Shown here: positions 33,754 to 44,720 of the stretch, one piece after another
How the letters are laid out: each line of letters starts with the position of its first letter
Numbering within the stretch: the first letter of the stretch is position 1
From: Maratus speciosus
Lineage: Eukaryota > Arthropoda > Arachnida > Araneae > Salticidae
Reading direction: 5' to 3'
NCBI GenBank assembly: GCA_963932465.1
Contig: OZ010800.1
Location: forward strand, 32,614,852-32,678,851
DNA: 64,000 nucleotides
Notes under the pieces: model-generated
Told to the model about the DNA's origin: nothing
What the model saw: only the letters and a program-made list of their open reading frames with translations
Database searches by the model: none
Made by a program: the position numbers and the translations under genes

Positions 33754-34376
33754 GTTCTTTTACGACTACAACACTGATCATGATCAGTCTTAGTATACAC
33801 TTTATCTTTCTTTGAGTCCAGTAGAAGTGCTTCAGCGTCTAATAATCTTTGTGTAACGAAATCTAACATCAAAACAGCATTTGGTTGATTTTCTAAAGCA
33901 GTCTTCACATTTTCAAATTCCTGAGGCAACGATATCAAAACACAAACAATTCTATCGGTTTCACTTACTTCTGCGCCAGATAACTTTAGATCCGAAATTT
34001 ATTTATTTATTTCTTCCATATGATTTCTCATAGATACAGCACGATCTTTCTTAATAGTTGCCAACCTCTTATGTATCAAAATTTGATTCACTGCATGCTT
34101 CGTATCATATGTGCGTTCTAATTTATTCCAAATTTTATGTACCGTATTATCATCTTGAAGCGATGCAAGCACCCCATCACTTAAGAGGAATAGTAATAAA
34201 GCATATGCCTTTTTTGATTTCACAATATCTGCAGCATTTCTTTCAGCCGGTTCATTATCCAAAAAGGTTTCTAATTCCTTGGCAGCAGAAATCGCAATAA
34301 CTCTTCTTTTCCATACGGAAAAATGTTTTCCACCTTCGAAAAGAGAAATGCCAAAAAGTTCTTTCTGAGATTCCAT
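33702..34376 (-). pseudogene. copia gag
   Basis: The start ATG at 34376 opens a 125-codon frame (MESQKELFGISLFEGGKHFS VWKRR...) with the LF-G-x-F-W pattern of copia-type gag (the UBN2 region). A stop at about 34000 separates it from a second frame at 33702-33938 with ISLPQEFENVKTALENQPNA, the conserved LPxxY/FENVxxALE stretch of the same protein. The CCHC knuckle lies beyond a small insertion. Gag would form the virus-like particle; here at least one nonsense change breaks it. Confidence 0.85.
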
Positions 34377-34510
34377 TCTGCATGATAAAAAAACGAGAAA
34401 TAACGAGAAATTGTTTCATTGATAATCGCAGCAGAAATGAAAAGGCAGAAACAAATAGCGCCAGACAGTCTAGTAAGTGCCCATTAAGTTATGATGAACC
34501 CGCGCTCTGC

Positions 34511-34788
34511 TGTTGAAAAATAAATAAAGAAACAAAAATACTAGGCAGGATCGAATTCAGTATATTGTGTTATATATTTACAAGAACTACAACAACAGAA
34601 ATAAAATAGAGAAATAACCAGTATTTATAGATTTTGAAAGGCCCATGACAGACGGTTAGCGGACTTGAAAGAGAGCTATATAGTTAGCTTAAATAACCAA
34701 TCAGAGTTTAAACATAAACAATTGTATAATTATGGAAACTGGAATTAATAATAGAATAATGAAATTCTATGATTACAACATCCTAACA
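34511..34788 (-). repeat. copia 5' LTR
   Basis: On the minus strand it begins TGTTAGGATGTTGTAATCAT and ends TTTTTCAACA, giving TGTT...AACA termini as expected for an LTR. It is followed at once by the leader GCAGAGCGCGGGTTCATCAT, where the primer-binding site should lie, and 134 bp later by the gag ATG at 34376. Boundaries rest on the termini and position because the partner LTR is missing. Confidence 0.65.
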
Positions 34789-35014
34789 AATATCCCCTAT
34801 TGGTAACTTCTGAAACTATTTTTTCGATGAATCTTTCGTCTTCCGTCCTGTTCAAACATCCTATAAAATTTGATTTCTTTCTTTTTGAAATTTAAATCTT
34901 TTAAATTTGACGATGTGTATCTAAAATTTCTGCTCACGTCCAAAGTTCTCTAACAATTTCAGCCAGTCATTCGACAAAGTGATTCTAAAGAATTAATATG
35001 ATTCATTTTATGTT

Positions 35015-35314
35015 AAATGAATATGCAAATACGCAGCTAACTTACAAGACGATAGGAAAATTGGTCAGAGATCTGCGCAATTGTATGCAGACCGCAGTAA
35101 GGTAGCTTCAACTTTTTATGTCCATCGGTTGCCTCATTTATCATTACAGTTTTTGGTAAACGATTCAGTTTCGCGCAGTTGCTGAGGAATGTATAGAAAC
35201 ATTTGATTCCGTGGTTTCCGCCAATTGGAGTAGCGTTCTGCATACAATTGCGCAACTCGTCGACTGCTGTCCCCTGCCGCACAGTAAGTTAGACATATGA
35301 CTGCATATTCATTT
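35015..35314. repeat. Inner 300-bp inverted repeat
   Basis: The ends AAATGAATATGCA (35015) and TGCATATTCATTT (35302) are perfect inverted copies; CTAACTTAC and TGCGCAATTGTATGCAGA also pair inside. An 81-codon reverse frame (35037-35282) spans it but follows the repeat structure and shows no known domain. Confidence 0.8.
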
Positions 35315-35336
35315 CACCTATCCCTTTAAGACCGAA

Positions 35337-35358
35337 CCCGCACGATCGTGCGGGTTAG
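35337..35358. repeat. Palindrome CCGCACGATCGTGCGG, copy 1
   Basis: A perfect 16-bp two-fold symmetric motif just inside the left end of the piggyBac relic. Related copies are at about 35691 (CCGCATGATCGTGCG), 36629 (CCGTACGATCGTGCG) and 36673 (CGCACGTTCGTGCGGG). The symmetry suggests a protein-binding site for the transposase; that is inference. Confidence 0.8.
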
Positions 35359-36011
35359 ACATTCATGTAAATTTGTGCTTTTGAAACAGTCGTATGTAAT
35401 AAAAAACCGAATCGGACGATTGTTCTGGTTTGCAAAAAGAATAAAGTATCATTTTTTATCAACAGATGACGGTTGTAGTACATGTTTTACTTTTAGGCGG
35501 CATGACTAGCTTTGTTTACAAGTACAACGGATACAGCTCATCATTTTATCTGTCGTAAAAAGGTAATTATCAGTAGATTTCTAATTGCTTGGATAAATAT
35601 TTTTGCTTTAATGTCTAAATAAGTGTAATATAATAAAAAACATTAGTTATACTCTATTTATGTTGCTCGTAGGACTCAATATTTCGTTATCCGCATGATC
35701 GTGCGACTTGGGCAGTTAGTCAGTGCTACAGCAAAGGCATGAGCTTTCTGAATGTTCATCTTGATTTCTATTTCAATGATTTTGCTGACAGCCAGAATAA
35801 AAATGAATTATGTTGTTATATAATTAATGCCATATTATTTTTTTGGGTGTTGTCATGGATGAATTATTTTTTCTTTTTTGTTTTTCAATTAATTTTCACA
35901 TTTTTTTTTCTTTTCAATTAATAAAATTTTCTAATACATTCTATTATTTTTTATGGAAAACTTTGTTAACTTTTAAAAGCAAAAACAAAGCAAAATAAAA
36001 CTCTCTCTCAG

Positions 36012-36146
36012 ATTTCTAAACCGAAAAGAATTTTCACACAAGAAGAAATATTGCAATTGATGAATAAATCAGACTCTGAATTTAGTGATCTCTCGGATGA
36101 TGACGAGGTTGCGGACAAAACATTTGAAACAGATTTATTAGAATGA
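36012..36146 (+). pseudogene. piggyBac transposase N-terminal exon remnant
   Basis: Preceded by a pyrimidine-rich CTCTCTCTCAG that reads as a splice acceptor. The 44-codon frame includes FTQEEILQLMNKSDSEFSDL SDDDE, the acidic N-terminal signature of piggyBac transposases, then stops at TGA 36144. In another frame the acidic text continues (SSSDELDEEKFTNIFK) and a possible donor AG|GTATGT follows at about 36351. The catalytic part is missing. Confidence 0.7.
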
Positions 36147-36904
36147 TAGTCAAGTTCAGATGAGCTCGATGAAGAAAAATTTACAAATATTTTTAAATAA
36201 ATGAGAATTTTGAATCAAAGTCTTCTGAACTCATTCCCCAAAGTTCTATATCTAAACCAAATAGAATGAAAAAAAAAAAAATAAAAACAATACAAGTAGG
36301 ATGTTAAGAAGCTCATTTTTGTACCTCATCCTAGATTTCACGCAATCGCAGGTATGTCTTTCATTTCTTAAATTTTAATTTTAAAAAGTTATAGACTTAT
36401 AGAAAAAATAAAATCGATATTATAAAAAAGCTTTTAAAATATGGCAAACATTTTTAAATTAATTAAAATATCAATTTTTTGAAGTCGATAAGTACATCTC
36501 GAATATTAATTTTTTTTCTTCTTTTTTAGGTTTTTACAGCCAGTAAGGATTTCCATTTCCATTGCAGTATTTCAGCCAATACTTCCCAAATCATCTTAAA
36601 AGTAATGCTTTCACAGGAAAAGCTCAACCCGTACGATCGTGCGTGTGTGGCTTTCTCTGGAGAAGCCCAACACGCACGTTCGTGCGGGTACTCTCCACAC
36701 TCCAGGGGGTGACGAAAAATTTTTTAATTATTTTTTTTAAGTGTCATTAGGGTCAGTATAGATTTAAAAACCAGAAGAATGTAATATTTAAATATGAAAA
36801 TGTTCCGGGTCTTAAAGGGCTATAATGATTCATGTTACTTCTAGAAAATCACTTTGTCGAACGACAACTGGTTGGACTTGTCAGAGAGCTTTGCGCGCGA
36901 GCAG

Positions 36905-38688
36905 AGATTATAGATGAATTGTGTCCTCTAGATTCTCATGCTTTTATTTGAGTCCATACATTCCTATGTGAAATTGTCTTGTTTTGCTGTTTTCTTAATC
37001 CTCACCGAATTTGAACGATCATTCCTGACACACGCTGTATTTGAAACACTGAAAAAACTATTCTCGACAGACGTCATACAAATCAGTTCACTGTGATCAT
37101 CAAACAAACATTTATTTATCAGAATATGTACCAATTCTTGAAAATACTAGACTTTTCATACTATCTTTCTTCTGTGGAAAATACATGTTTGATTATTTAT
37201 TTAATTTTAACTGTTAATGTTTCTGGCAATCGTATGTAACTGGACAGCTACTTTATTGCAAGTAATCATTATTGATGATTTAAATAATGTAACTGCTTTC
37301 GTTCAGTAGGAGGAAAGAATCTTTTAACACTCACAGTAATATAGCTGTAAAAAATTGAAATTTGTTGTGTAGATGGATAGAGTTGTCAGAAACTTTTTGA
37401 TATGGTAGGGTTTTCTAAAATGGGAAGGTTAACATGTTCTCTTTTAAATGTTCTGAGGATGGGTGTAAAGGTGATTTTTATTTTTGATCGCTATGAATTT
37501 TAGTAGAATTTCGAGAATCGAACTGAGACAAACTTTGGCCAGCGTAGTTAAGTTGGCTTGGCAGGTGGCGGTTTCTTTGAATTTAAATATATAAAAGTGA
37601 TATTGATACGTACTCATGGAGTTTGGGGTGGGGATTCTAATGGCAGAAATTTTACTCGGTCAAGTGTTTTTATTTTATTATTCTTATCATTAATATCATT
37701 ATTATTATTTTATCAGTATTGCGTTTTTAGAAAATGAAAGACGGATAACCTTTTTATTTCTGTAATTTTATTTTACTAAAAAGAAAAAAATAGCATCGTA
37801 TAATTTGTGAGGAAACATAATTTTAATATAACTGAAATTTATGTGAAAAAAACGTAGTTGTACTTCGGATGACTTGCGTTCCACTAAAAGTATAATATTA
37901 ATATATAAATAATATTATCGTGCTATATTATCGTGTTCTTCTGGGATGCGCTTTGGATATGCGTTAGTAGGCAGCAATGAAGCTGCAATCAAATTTCTCT
38001 TGTTTACAAATAGAGTTGTTAAAACTGAGTTTATTTTTATGCAAGGAATTTCTTGTTATCGTTTACCAATAGCTAATTTTCAAAATAAAGGATTAATCGA
38101 TTCTTATCAGTTGTGTTCTATTTTCGACTTTGACCATTAAAGTTTTCTGAAAACTGATTTTAAGATAAACTATTTCCTAAACTATTATAGTTTTCAGTAA
38201 TATGAAGCAGTTCCTTAAAGCACTATACTTCAATTTGAAGGAAATTCGCAGCAAATAGTACAAAGTTTGTAAAGCCGTTAAAAGCTTATATGAGTTCTAA
38301 AGTAATCCATTTAATTATTGTTCTACAGCATTGTAAATTTCACTGAAGTTGTAAGTACCTACGCCCACACTGTTTTTAAGATGTTACTTTACATAAGTGG
38401 TTTTCTGTTTACACAATTTCTTCCTGGCAAATAAGCTTTCGGACTACTTATAGTAATATTTTACCTATATTTTAGCCTATTTTGTAGTATTCTCATGCTA
38501 AAATATCTATTTTTGTGGATTTAAATGCAGATTCAACAACATTATAAGTGTTAAAAACATCTAATAAAATTGACTTTATTTGAATAAGCTTTGGATAGAT
38601 TTTAAAATGCCTACATACTAAAAAAAAGTTTAAGGAAATTCCCCCGCATACCTTTTGTAACTTTTTACAGCACTATTTTATTGAAACA
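36905..38688. other. Unclassified stretch, no gene
   Basis: No open frame above about 64 codons and no strong repeat. One tRNA-like patch occurs at 37505-37575 (separate entry). The 37946-38140 frame shows no domain. Confidence 0.5.
37505..37575 (-). tRNA. Weak tRNA-like/SINE-head patch
   Basis: On the minus strand CTCAGTTCGATTCTCG resembles a T-arm with a GTTCGATTC B box, preceded by CCAACTTAACTACGCTGGCC, which resembles an anticodon arm. The D-arm and acceptor stem do not form. If real, it is a SINE head or a decayed tRNA; chance is possible. Confidence 0.25.
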
Positions 38689-40547
38689 CAGGGTGTCCCA
38701 AAATATTTACAAAAAGTGTTTTATCTGAAGAATGATTTTTTGACAAATTTATATTTATTAGAAGGGAACACCGCCACTCTACCATAAATATGCAACAGAA
38801 TACCTAATGAGATAATTTAATAAACAGATGCATTGAACGGAGTATTTCACTGGAAAATTCTTTACCCCTCATAACAAAGATTTAGCGGCACTGTAATTTT
38901 CTATGAGAAGTTCTAAAATGTGAACTGTAGCATTCAAAATCTCAAAAAAGAGAATATGCTCAAATATCCTATCAAAATAGTTCTCATGTTTGGGATTTAG
39001 TCCTGTCAATAGAGGCCGTATAGGGACTCTACCTATCAAAATTAATGGAAGTTCTGGAAATAGGCTTACTTTATGTCTTTTGGGCCACTGAATCCGAATT
39101 TGTAACTTCCCACCAAAATTTCCCCGGCACCCCCCCCCCCCCAAAAAAAAAGGGTTTTTATTAAAAAAATCAGGGGAAAAGTATCTAGAAATTTAGAAAT
39201 TTAGAAAGTAGACAAAATTTGCAAAAAATTAGATATATGACATTATGACGTAGGATGAAGGGAAAGGGGGATCTGCCTCGGAACATGCGCCGCGGCGCTG
39301 CGTGGAGTAGGTTGTGCAATTCCACTTAAACACTCACACGTTTACATTCGCCCTCCCATCTCCCCCCGAACTTTCTCTATAAGGTTTACTTTAAGTTTTT
39401 TGGGTCGCTGAATCCGAATTTTTAACTTACCCCTAAAATCCCCCCCCCACGAACCCCCCCCCCAAAATAGTTTTTTTTAACTTAAATTTCTTATTATTTT
39501 AGGGGAAAGCATTACGAAATTCAGAAACTAGACAAAATTGGCAACAAATAGGATATATGATATTATAACGTAGGATAAACGGGGAGAGAGGGGGGCTTCG
39601 TCGGAACATTCCCCGTTCGCTTTTCTCAAAAACCAAATTTTTTCAAAAAATCAATTTTTGGTGGGGTTGCCGGGTGAAATTTTGGTGGGAAGTTACAAAT
39701 TCGGATTCAGCGACATAAAATACACAAAGTGAGTCGAAATCCAGAACTAGTATTAATTTTTCCAGGTAATATCCCCTATTGCCTGGACTTCATAAATTAG
39801 TGCACGTAGCGCCGCAGTGCATGTTCAGAGGCAGCCCTCTCTCTCCCCGTTCATTCCACGTCATAATGTCATGTATCCTATTTGTTGCAAATTTTGTCTA
39901 GATTCTATTTCGTAATGCTTTTCCCCTAAAACTATAAGAAATTTAAGTTAAAAACAACTATTTTGGGGGTAACTTAAAAATTCTAATTCAGCGACCCGAA
40001 AAACTTAAAGTAAACCTTACAGGGAAAGAACGGAAGGGAGATGGGAGGGCGAATGTAAACGTGTGAGTGGTTAAATGGAATTACTCAACTTAGTCCACGC
40101 AGCACCGCGGCGCATGTTGCCCTATTCCTCTTCATCCTATGTCATAATGTCATATATCTAATTTGTTTCAAATTTTGTCTACTTTCTGAATTTCTAGATA
40201 CTTTTCCCCTGATTTTTTTAATAAAAACCTTTTTTGGGGGCATTTTACTAAAATTTGGGTGTTGCCGGGGGGAATTTTGGTGGGAAGTTATAAATTAGGA
40301 TTCAACGACCCCAAAAAATTAAAGTAAGCCTATTTCCAGAACTTCCATTAATTTTGCCAGGTAAAATATCTTATTGCCTGGACTAATTTCAGTGCGTCAC
40401 ATTATCAGAATGGTCATTGAATATATGCGTTAACTTTACAAAATTTTCTTCATTGCGGTTCCATTTCACAATTTGAAATGAAGCTTGTGTTGATAAAAAA
40501 AATACATTATAATTATTTAAATTGTGTAGGAAATTTGGGGGACACTG
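38689..40547. mobile_element. Possible DNA element with CAGGGTGTCCCAAAA end
   Basis: The left end CAGGGTGTCCCAAAATATTT and the right end read inward CAGTGTCCCCCAAATTTCC are similar for about 17 bases; such ends occur in mariner-like and other arthropod DNA elements. No transposase is present. The giant palindrome 39028-40364 lies inside and may be the real element. Confidence 0.4.
39028..40364. repeat. 1.34-kb giant palindrome (foldback)
   Basis: The left arm from ACCTATCAAAATTAATGGAA (39028) pairs with the right arm ending TTCCATTAATTTTGCCAGGT (about 40364), symmetrically about a centre near 39690. Each arm holds two diverged copies of a ~300-bp unit (AACTTCCCACCAAAATTT; ACTAGACAAAATT; GACATTATGACGTAGGATGA; CGCCGCGGCGCTGCGTGGA). 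C and G runs occur in each. Arm identity is high but not perfect. A transcript would form dsRNA of several hundred base pairs. Confidence 0.9.
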
Positions 40548-41336
40548 TATGTATTGAATGGATAGAAATCCTTGTTGAATTTCTTGAGTGGTCGACAATA
40601 GAATTCCTGCAAAGGTCTGTATTGAATTAGCCTAATACTTCGCTCATAAGTAATTAACTTAGCTCTAAAAATCGGCATAAGTGAAATATTAGCTTCAATT
40701 ACAATTAAAATTTATTTATAATTTGTTCAATTTCATTTCATTCTGATAAACTAAGATAAGTTATGGTAAAATCTTTTAATTATACAAAATGAAACATTCT
40801 GTTCTCTCCATATTATGATTACCGAACAAAAATGTACTCTGGAGAGGTTTTAGGTCATCGTCAGATAATTAGCAGCAGAGTACAGTTAACGGTACAAAGT
40901 AAAAACAGTTTAGGTGACTTTGGTATAGGTAATATGCCTAGATAATCTATCTAACCTAATTATGCATGATCCTTTTTGCAATACCTATCTAAGTATAATC
41001 TGCTTTACCCTTATCGGGTAAATTAATCTCTACTGCTTATCACCTCATGATGAAAGCTGGTAATGAACTGCTATTGAAATTATAGTTGTATCTTTAATCA
41101 TTATGCATAGAAAACTAAAATCTACTTTAGTATGATTTCCATCTCCAGTGAATATATAGTATACTATTGAATTTCATAAAAATGCGATCCTGTATGTAGG
41201 CACACTACGTATTGTTAAAATATAATGCATAAATCACATAATAAAATAAGATTTCTCCAGGTATTTTAAATCAATAAGAAAAAGAAACTAACTGCTAAAA
41301 TTTTAATTATGTTGTCAAATAAAAATATCTACCCTA
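40548..41336. other. AT-rich stretch, no gene
   Basis: No open frame or repeat I can support. Confidence 0.5.
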
Positions 41337-42966
41337 TCTATATTATAAAGGACAAACATATCTGTGCATAACGCATACGTCATTTTGCGAATGGCAACAC
41401 TTTGAAATTTGAAATAAAATTTTGGCTTTGCAATTTTCTCTACTGTAAATTTTTAAACTTCTAAACATCGCACATTTTAAATTTTTACACCGTCGTATAA
41501 GGAAAAAAATGCTCTTTTAAATGCAATTTGTTTGAAAGCTGTATCTCAATTTAGTTTTGAGATATTAATTTTTTTGTAGTTTTTAATACCATTTTTCTTA
41601 TCGTGGCAACAAAAGTACCTCATTTCATTGAAAGTCATTGAAAGTAAACGGGAAATAGTCGAAAATAGGAGATACTGTGTCTTTTTGTTGCCATTTTCTC
41701 ATAAAACCTCAAAAAAAGAAAAAAAAAAGTTGAAATTAAAATATGGGCTATGTCAAGAATATTGTCTGTTATTCTGTGATAATGACATCATATGCACACT
41801 TTTCTATAGACGAAGTTTAAAACTGGATTGTAAAAGTAGATTGCTTTAGCGGATGCAAATGACGTCATTTTATAAAAAAGCGTGTATTTTATTTCTTAAA
41901 CCTGAATTATGTTTTGTAGAAGTGCGCATTTTCACAGCCTAGCTGTAAAACGCAATGTTTTACAAAAATTTAGAGTATCTTTATAAAGTATATTTTTCAA
42001 TCTTTTGACTATCGTTACATTTTCAATTTTCGTCGCATAGAGAAAAAATTTACTTTTAAATGCAATTTGTTTAAAAACTTTATCTTAATTGACTGATGTA
42101 TTATATTTTCTAAAATAATTTTTAAGCATGATTTTTTAAAAGTTTATCTTATCACGTGCCGATTTCAATACATAGTAATAATAAACATTTTGCACATAAA
42201 GCAACAAACATTTTTCAGCATTTGTTTCTGACTATTTTTGCATAACGAAATTAATACTTCCTTTATAAACAAATAAAAGAATAATATTAAAAAAACCACC
42301 AATCTAACATATTTGTGAAAGACAAATTAACGAAATTAATACTTCTTTTATAAACAGATAAAAGAATAATATTGAAAAAACACAAATCTAACATATTTAT
42401 AATCGTACAATTTAAATTTTTAGATCACCAAATAGGATTTTTTTAATGGAATAACTTTGCAAAGTCCATCTCAGTTTAATGATTATCCTATGGTTTTAAA
42501 AACAATTTTTAAGCATGAAATATTTTTTAATTTATCTATATCGCGCGGAGGTCGATTACGAAAGATTAATCCGTTTGCCCTTAAAACAAAATACAGAGTT
42601 TATCATTTACATACAGCTAATATCCATTAAAAAAATTCCCTATGAATAAATAAATAAAATAATATAAATAAAACACAAATTTACCAGACATGTGCTCTGA
42701 AATTATCAGAATATAAAAGGATGCCGTAAGTAGCAAAATCTTGGCAAATAACTCTTAGCATGCGGCTAATAAGAAAATATCGCTTTTGATAAATTTCAAA
42801 AATTTATTTAATTGTATAATTCGGATTTTCCATATGAAAAATGCCTTTTTAATGTAAGTAGGCAATCTAAAAAGATTGTTGCATATAAAAAAAGTATTAG
42901 TTTTCAATAAAAAAAATGTTTTCACCTATATTCTTTAACCCGGGAAGCCCGGGTACGATCCCCTAG
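41337..42966 (+). mobile_element. Non-autonomous Helitron, both ends visible
   Basis: The 5' end TCTATATTATAAAGG follows an A at 41336, and the 3' end CCCCTAG is followed by T at 42967, matching Helitron insertion between A and T with TC...CTAG termini. A GC hairpin (ACCCGGG-aag-CCCGGGT, 42938-42954) stands 12 bp before the end. The interior has diverged internal copies (TTTAAATGCAATTTGTTT near 41518 and 42057) and a duplicated block (42246-42300 and 42330-42400). No Rep-helicase frame; the 73-codon frame at 41628-41849 is not recognisable. Confidence 0.85.
42938..42966 (+). terminator. Helitron 3' hairpin and CTAG end
   Basis: 7-bp stem ACCCGGG/CCCGGGT with a 3-base AAG loop, then ACGATCCCCTAG. 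This is the rolling-circle termination signal structure of Helitrons, not a transcription terminator. Confidence 0.85.
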
Positions 42967-43460
42967 TATATATAAAATCCTAATGAAACGAATTTATGTA
43001 ACGATTCTATGAAACGGCTGTTTAAACAACTGATTAAGTTTCACGGCAACTTCTCCTAAAATATGGAATACTTTGTGATGAAATTAACACCAAAATTCCG
43101 TATTGATCCACAGATCTCAAAACTGGTATTAGAATTTTAAAATTAGAATTAGTTTTCGAAATATTAATTTTTTCTAATTTTAAATACTTTTTTCTAATGA
43201 TGGCAACTCAAATTTTAATCATAACAGATATTTTTTTTTCATATTTTAGAAAAGGTTATTTTAAATTAATTTAGCAACGAGTTTGGCCTCCCTTAAATGT
43301 ATGCTAAGAAATGCATCATGTTACTTTTATTCATAATTCAATTTGTATTTCATTATCATTTTATTTAGTACAAAACTTTCATTTAAAATTGAAACCTTTA
43401 AAATAAATGGCTTTTACTTCATTCTTTTTTTTTTAACGAAACGAAAAGAAAAATATTAGA
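42967..43460. other. AT-rich stretch, no gene
   Basis: Some words (TTTTCGAAATATTAATTTTT, ATGATGGCAACTC) resemble the Helitron interior, so it may hold a decayed second copy. Nothing firmer. Confidence 0.35.
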
Positions 43461-43775
43461 CACAGATGTCATATACGCAACGGGGTACCTAATTGGCGCC
43501 AAAATGGCGTTATTTTGCCCGACATGGTAACCCGGCTGTTGTTGCTTATTTATTAATAAATGTTTATTTGAATTTATTTTCTTTTTATTTACACAAAATA
43601 ATATAAATTGTTTTGTTCCATAGTTATTAATTTTTTTTATTATTTATTGTTATTTTATTTTAAAAATAACAGAAAATAATTTAAAAATACATATGAAACA
43701 GTTATTTGAAAACGAGGTTTTCGCCAAATTGTTGTAAAAAAAATCACGCCAAACCCGGTGCGTATGAGACAATGC
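43461..43775. mobile_element. CACAGATGTC MITE family, copy 2
   Basis: Starts CACAGATGTCATATACGCAA and follows copy 1 (10326-10642) through GGGGTACCTAATTGGC, GGTAACCCGGCTGTTGTTGC, TAGTTATTAAT, GAAAATAATTTAAAAATAC and TTTTCGCCAAATTG. The right end is decayed (GCGTATGAGACAATG). Confidence 0.8.
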
Positions 43776-43831
43776 AACAAATCATGAGATTTAATTCCAC
43801 TTCAAAGCAGCCTTTTAATGTTATTACTTCT

Positions 43832-44084
43832 CCCGTCGACCAATTTCGCCAAATTATATAAATAGCCAAATTATACAAATTGACGTATTTTTTTTATTTT
43901 AAATAACAAAAGAACAAATAAATTAGTATAACATTAATAAAAATACAAATCAAACGTCGAAATAAAAATCACTTGATGGCGTGAACATGCGTAACTTCCT
44001 TAAAGTTAAGTGAATGTGACATTTAGGATTAACCACTATTGGCATTTAATCTTATAGTTTGGCGACAGATTTTTGGTCGATGGG
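43832..44084. mobile_element. ~250-bp MITE with CCCRTCGACCAA ends
   Basis: Left CCCGTCGACCAATTTCGCCA; the right end read inward is CCCATCGACCAAAAATCTGT, then CGCCAAACTATA. The terminal 12 bp and the subterminal CGCCAAA word match. AT-rich interior, no open frame. Confidence 0.65.
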
Positions 44085-44171
44085 ATAACCAAGTAGCACC
44101 GTTTTAATTTACCACTCGAAAAAAAAAAATGCTAGCTGGCGGGTTAAAGAAAAGCTCTTGGCGAGATTTTC

Positions 44172-44720
44172 ACCCGGCTAACATAAAAGTACCAGGAATT
44201 CTTTGCGATCATGGCAACTTTTATGTAGTTTTATTCGAAAAAATAATTTTGATTCTTTAATCAAAATGAAAACCTTTGTTATGAAAAGCGAAGAAATCAG
44301 CCCGTTGTTTATGGCAGTTACATGACTTGGACTATTATAATGTAAACGAAATAATGGCGATAGAATAATTTTCGACGGCTTATCACACCCGTGGCTGGCT
44401 AACATTAAAAGCCACAGATGTCATATTCGCCCCATATTGGCACGATTTTTTTCTGACGCCAATGTCATATACGCAACGGGTACTTAACTGGCGCCAAAGT
44501 ATTATTTTGCCCGGATTGTGTAGTAACCCGGATTGTGTTGTTTATGCTGTTGATGTTTTCGCCAAATTGGCGACCGAAAAAAATCGCGCCAATATGGTGC
44601 GAATATGACATCTGTGCCCATTAAAAGTACCAAAATGGCCGCCTGGAATATAAAAAGCGAAGGGATCCGCCTGGGGCTGTTGATGATAGTCACATGATTT
44701 AGGCTATTATTATAGAGATT
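44172..44720. repeat. Duplicated ~230-bp repeat split by a MITE
   Basis: Copy 1 (44172-44400) and copy 2 (44404-44411 plus 44620-44720) share AACATAAAAGTACC / AACATTAAAAGTACC, AAAAGCGAAG, and GTTACATGACTTGGACTATT / GTCACATGATTTAGGCTATT. Copy 2 is interrupted by the MITE at 44412-44619. The CCCGGCTAAC..AAAAGTACC word links it to the foldback at 18037-18208. Confidence 0.7.
44412..44619. mobile_element. CACAGATGTC MITE family, copy 3, with perfect 8-bp TSD
   Basis: Flanked by ATTAAAAG at 44404-44411 and 44620-44627. The ends CCACAGATGTCATATTCGC and, read from the right, GGGCACAGATGTCATATTCGC (21 bases, the last 17 shared) extend into an inverted repeat of about 35 bp ending in CGATTTTTT. The 8-bp duplication fits hAT-type (or P/Merlin-type) mobilisation. 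Non-coding. Confidence 0.85.

Larger units (their letters stand above)
30475..34788 (-). mobile_element. Ty1/copia LTR retrotransposon, 3' truncated
   Basis: Minus-strand order gag, protease, integrase, reverse transcriptase, RNase H, the arrangement that defines copia (integrase before RT). A 278-bp LTR sits at the 5' end (34511-34788). The coding region runs out near 30475 just after the RNase H C-terminal LADLFT-like motif, and no matching LTR is found to the left, so the 3' end is lost. Many stops and frameshifts and a short insertion at 33610-33753 show that it is dead. Confidence 0.9.
35322..36819 (+). mobile_element. piggyBac relic with palindromic subterminal repeats
   Basis: Ends CCCTTTAAGACCGAACC and, read from the right, CCCTTTAAGACCCGG, as in piggyBac elements. 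Flanks are CTAT on both sides (35318-35321, 36820-36823), not the usual TTAA. The interior holds the transposase N-terminal exon (36012-36146) but not the DDD catalytic domain, so it is an internally deleted copy of about 1.5 kb. Four GCACGATCGTGC-like palindromes lie within it, two near each terminal region. Confidence 0.75.
34930..36904. repeat. Outer inverted repeat enclosing a foldback and a piggyBac relic
   Basis: Left arm 34930-35006 and right arm 36825-36904 are inverted copies, sharing CAAAGTTCTCTxACAA, TTCGACAAAGTGATT and ATGATTCAT. The two enclosed structures (35015-35314 and 35322-36819) sit side by side between the arms, so this looks like a foldback split by later insertion. Confidence 0.7.

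Noticed and set aside
35037..35282. 81-codon reverse frame inside the inner inverted repeat
   Set aside because: Its ends coincide with repeat arms and I recognise no domain; more likely a by-product of the repeat.
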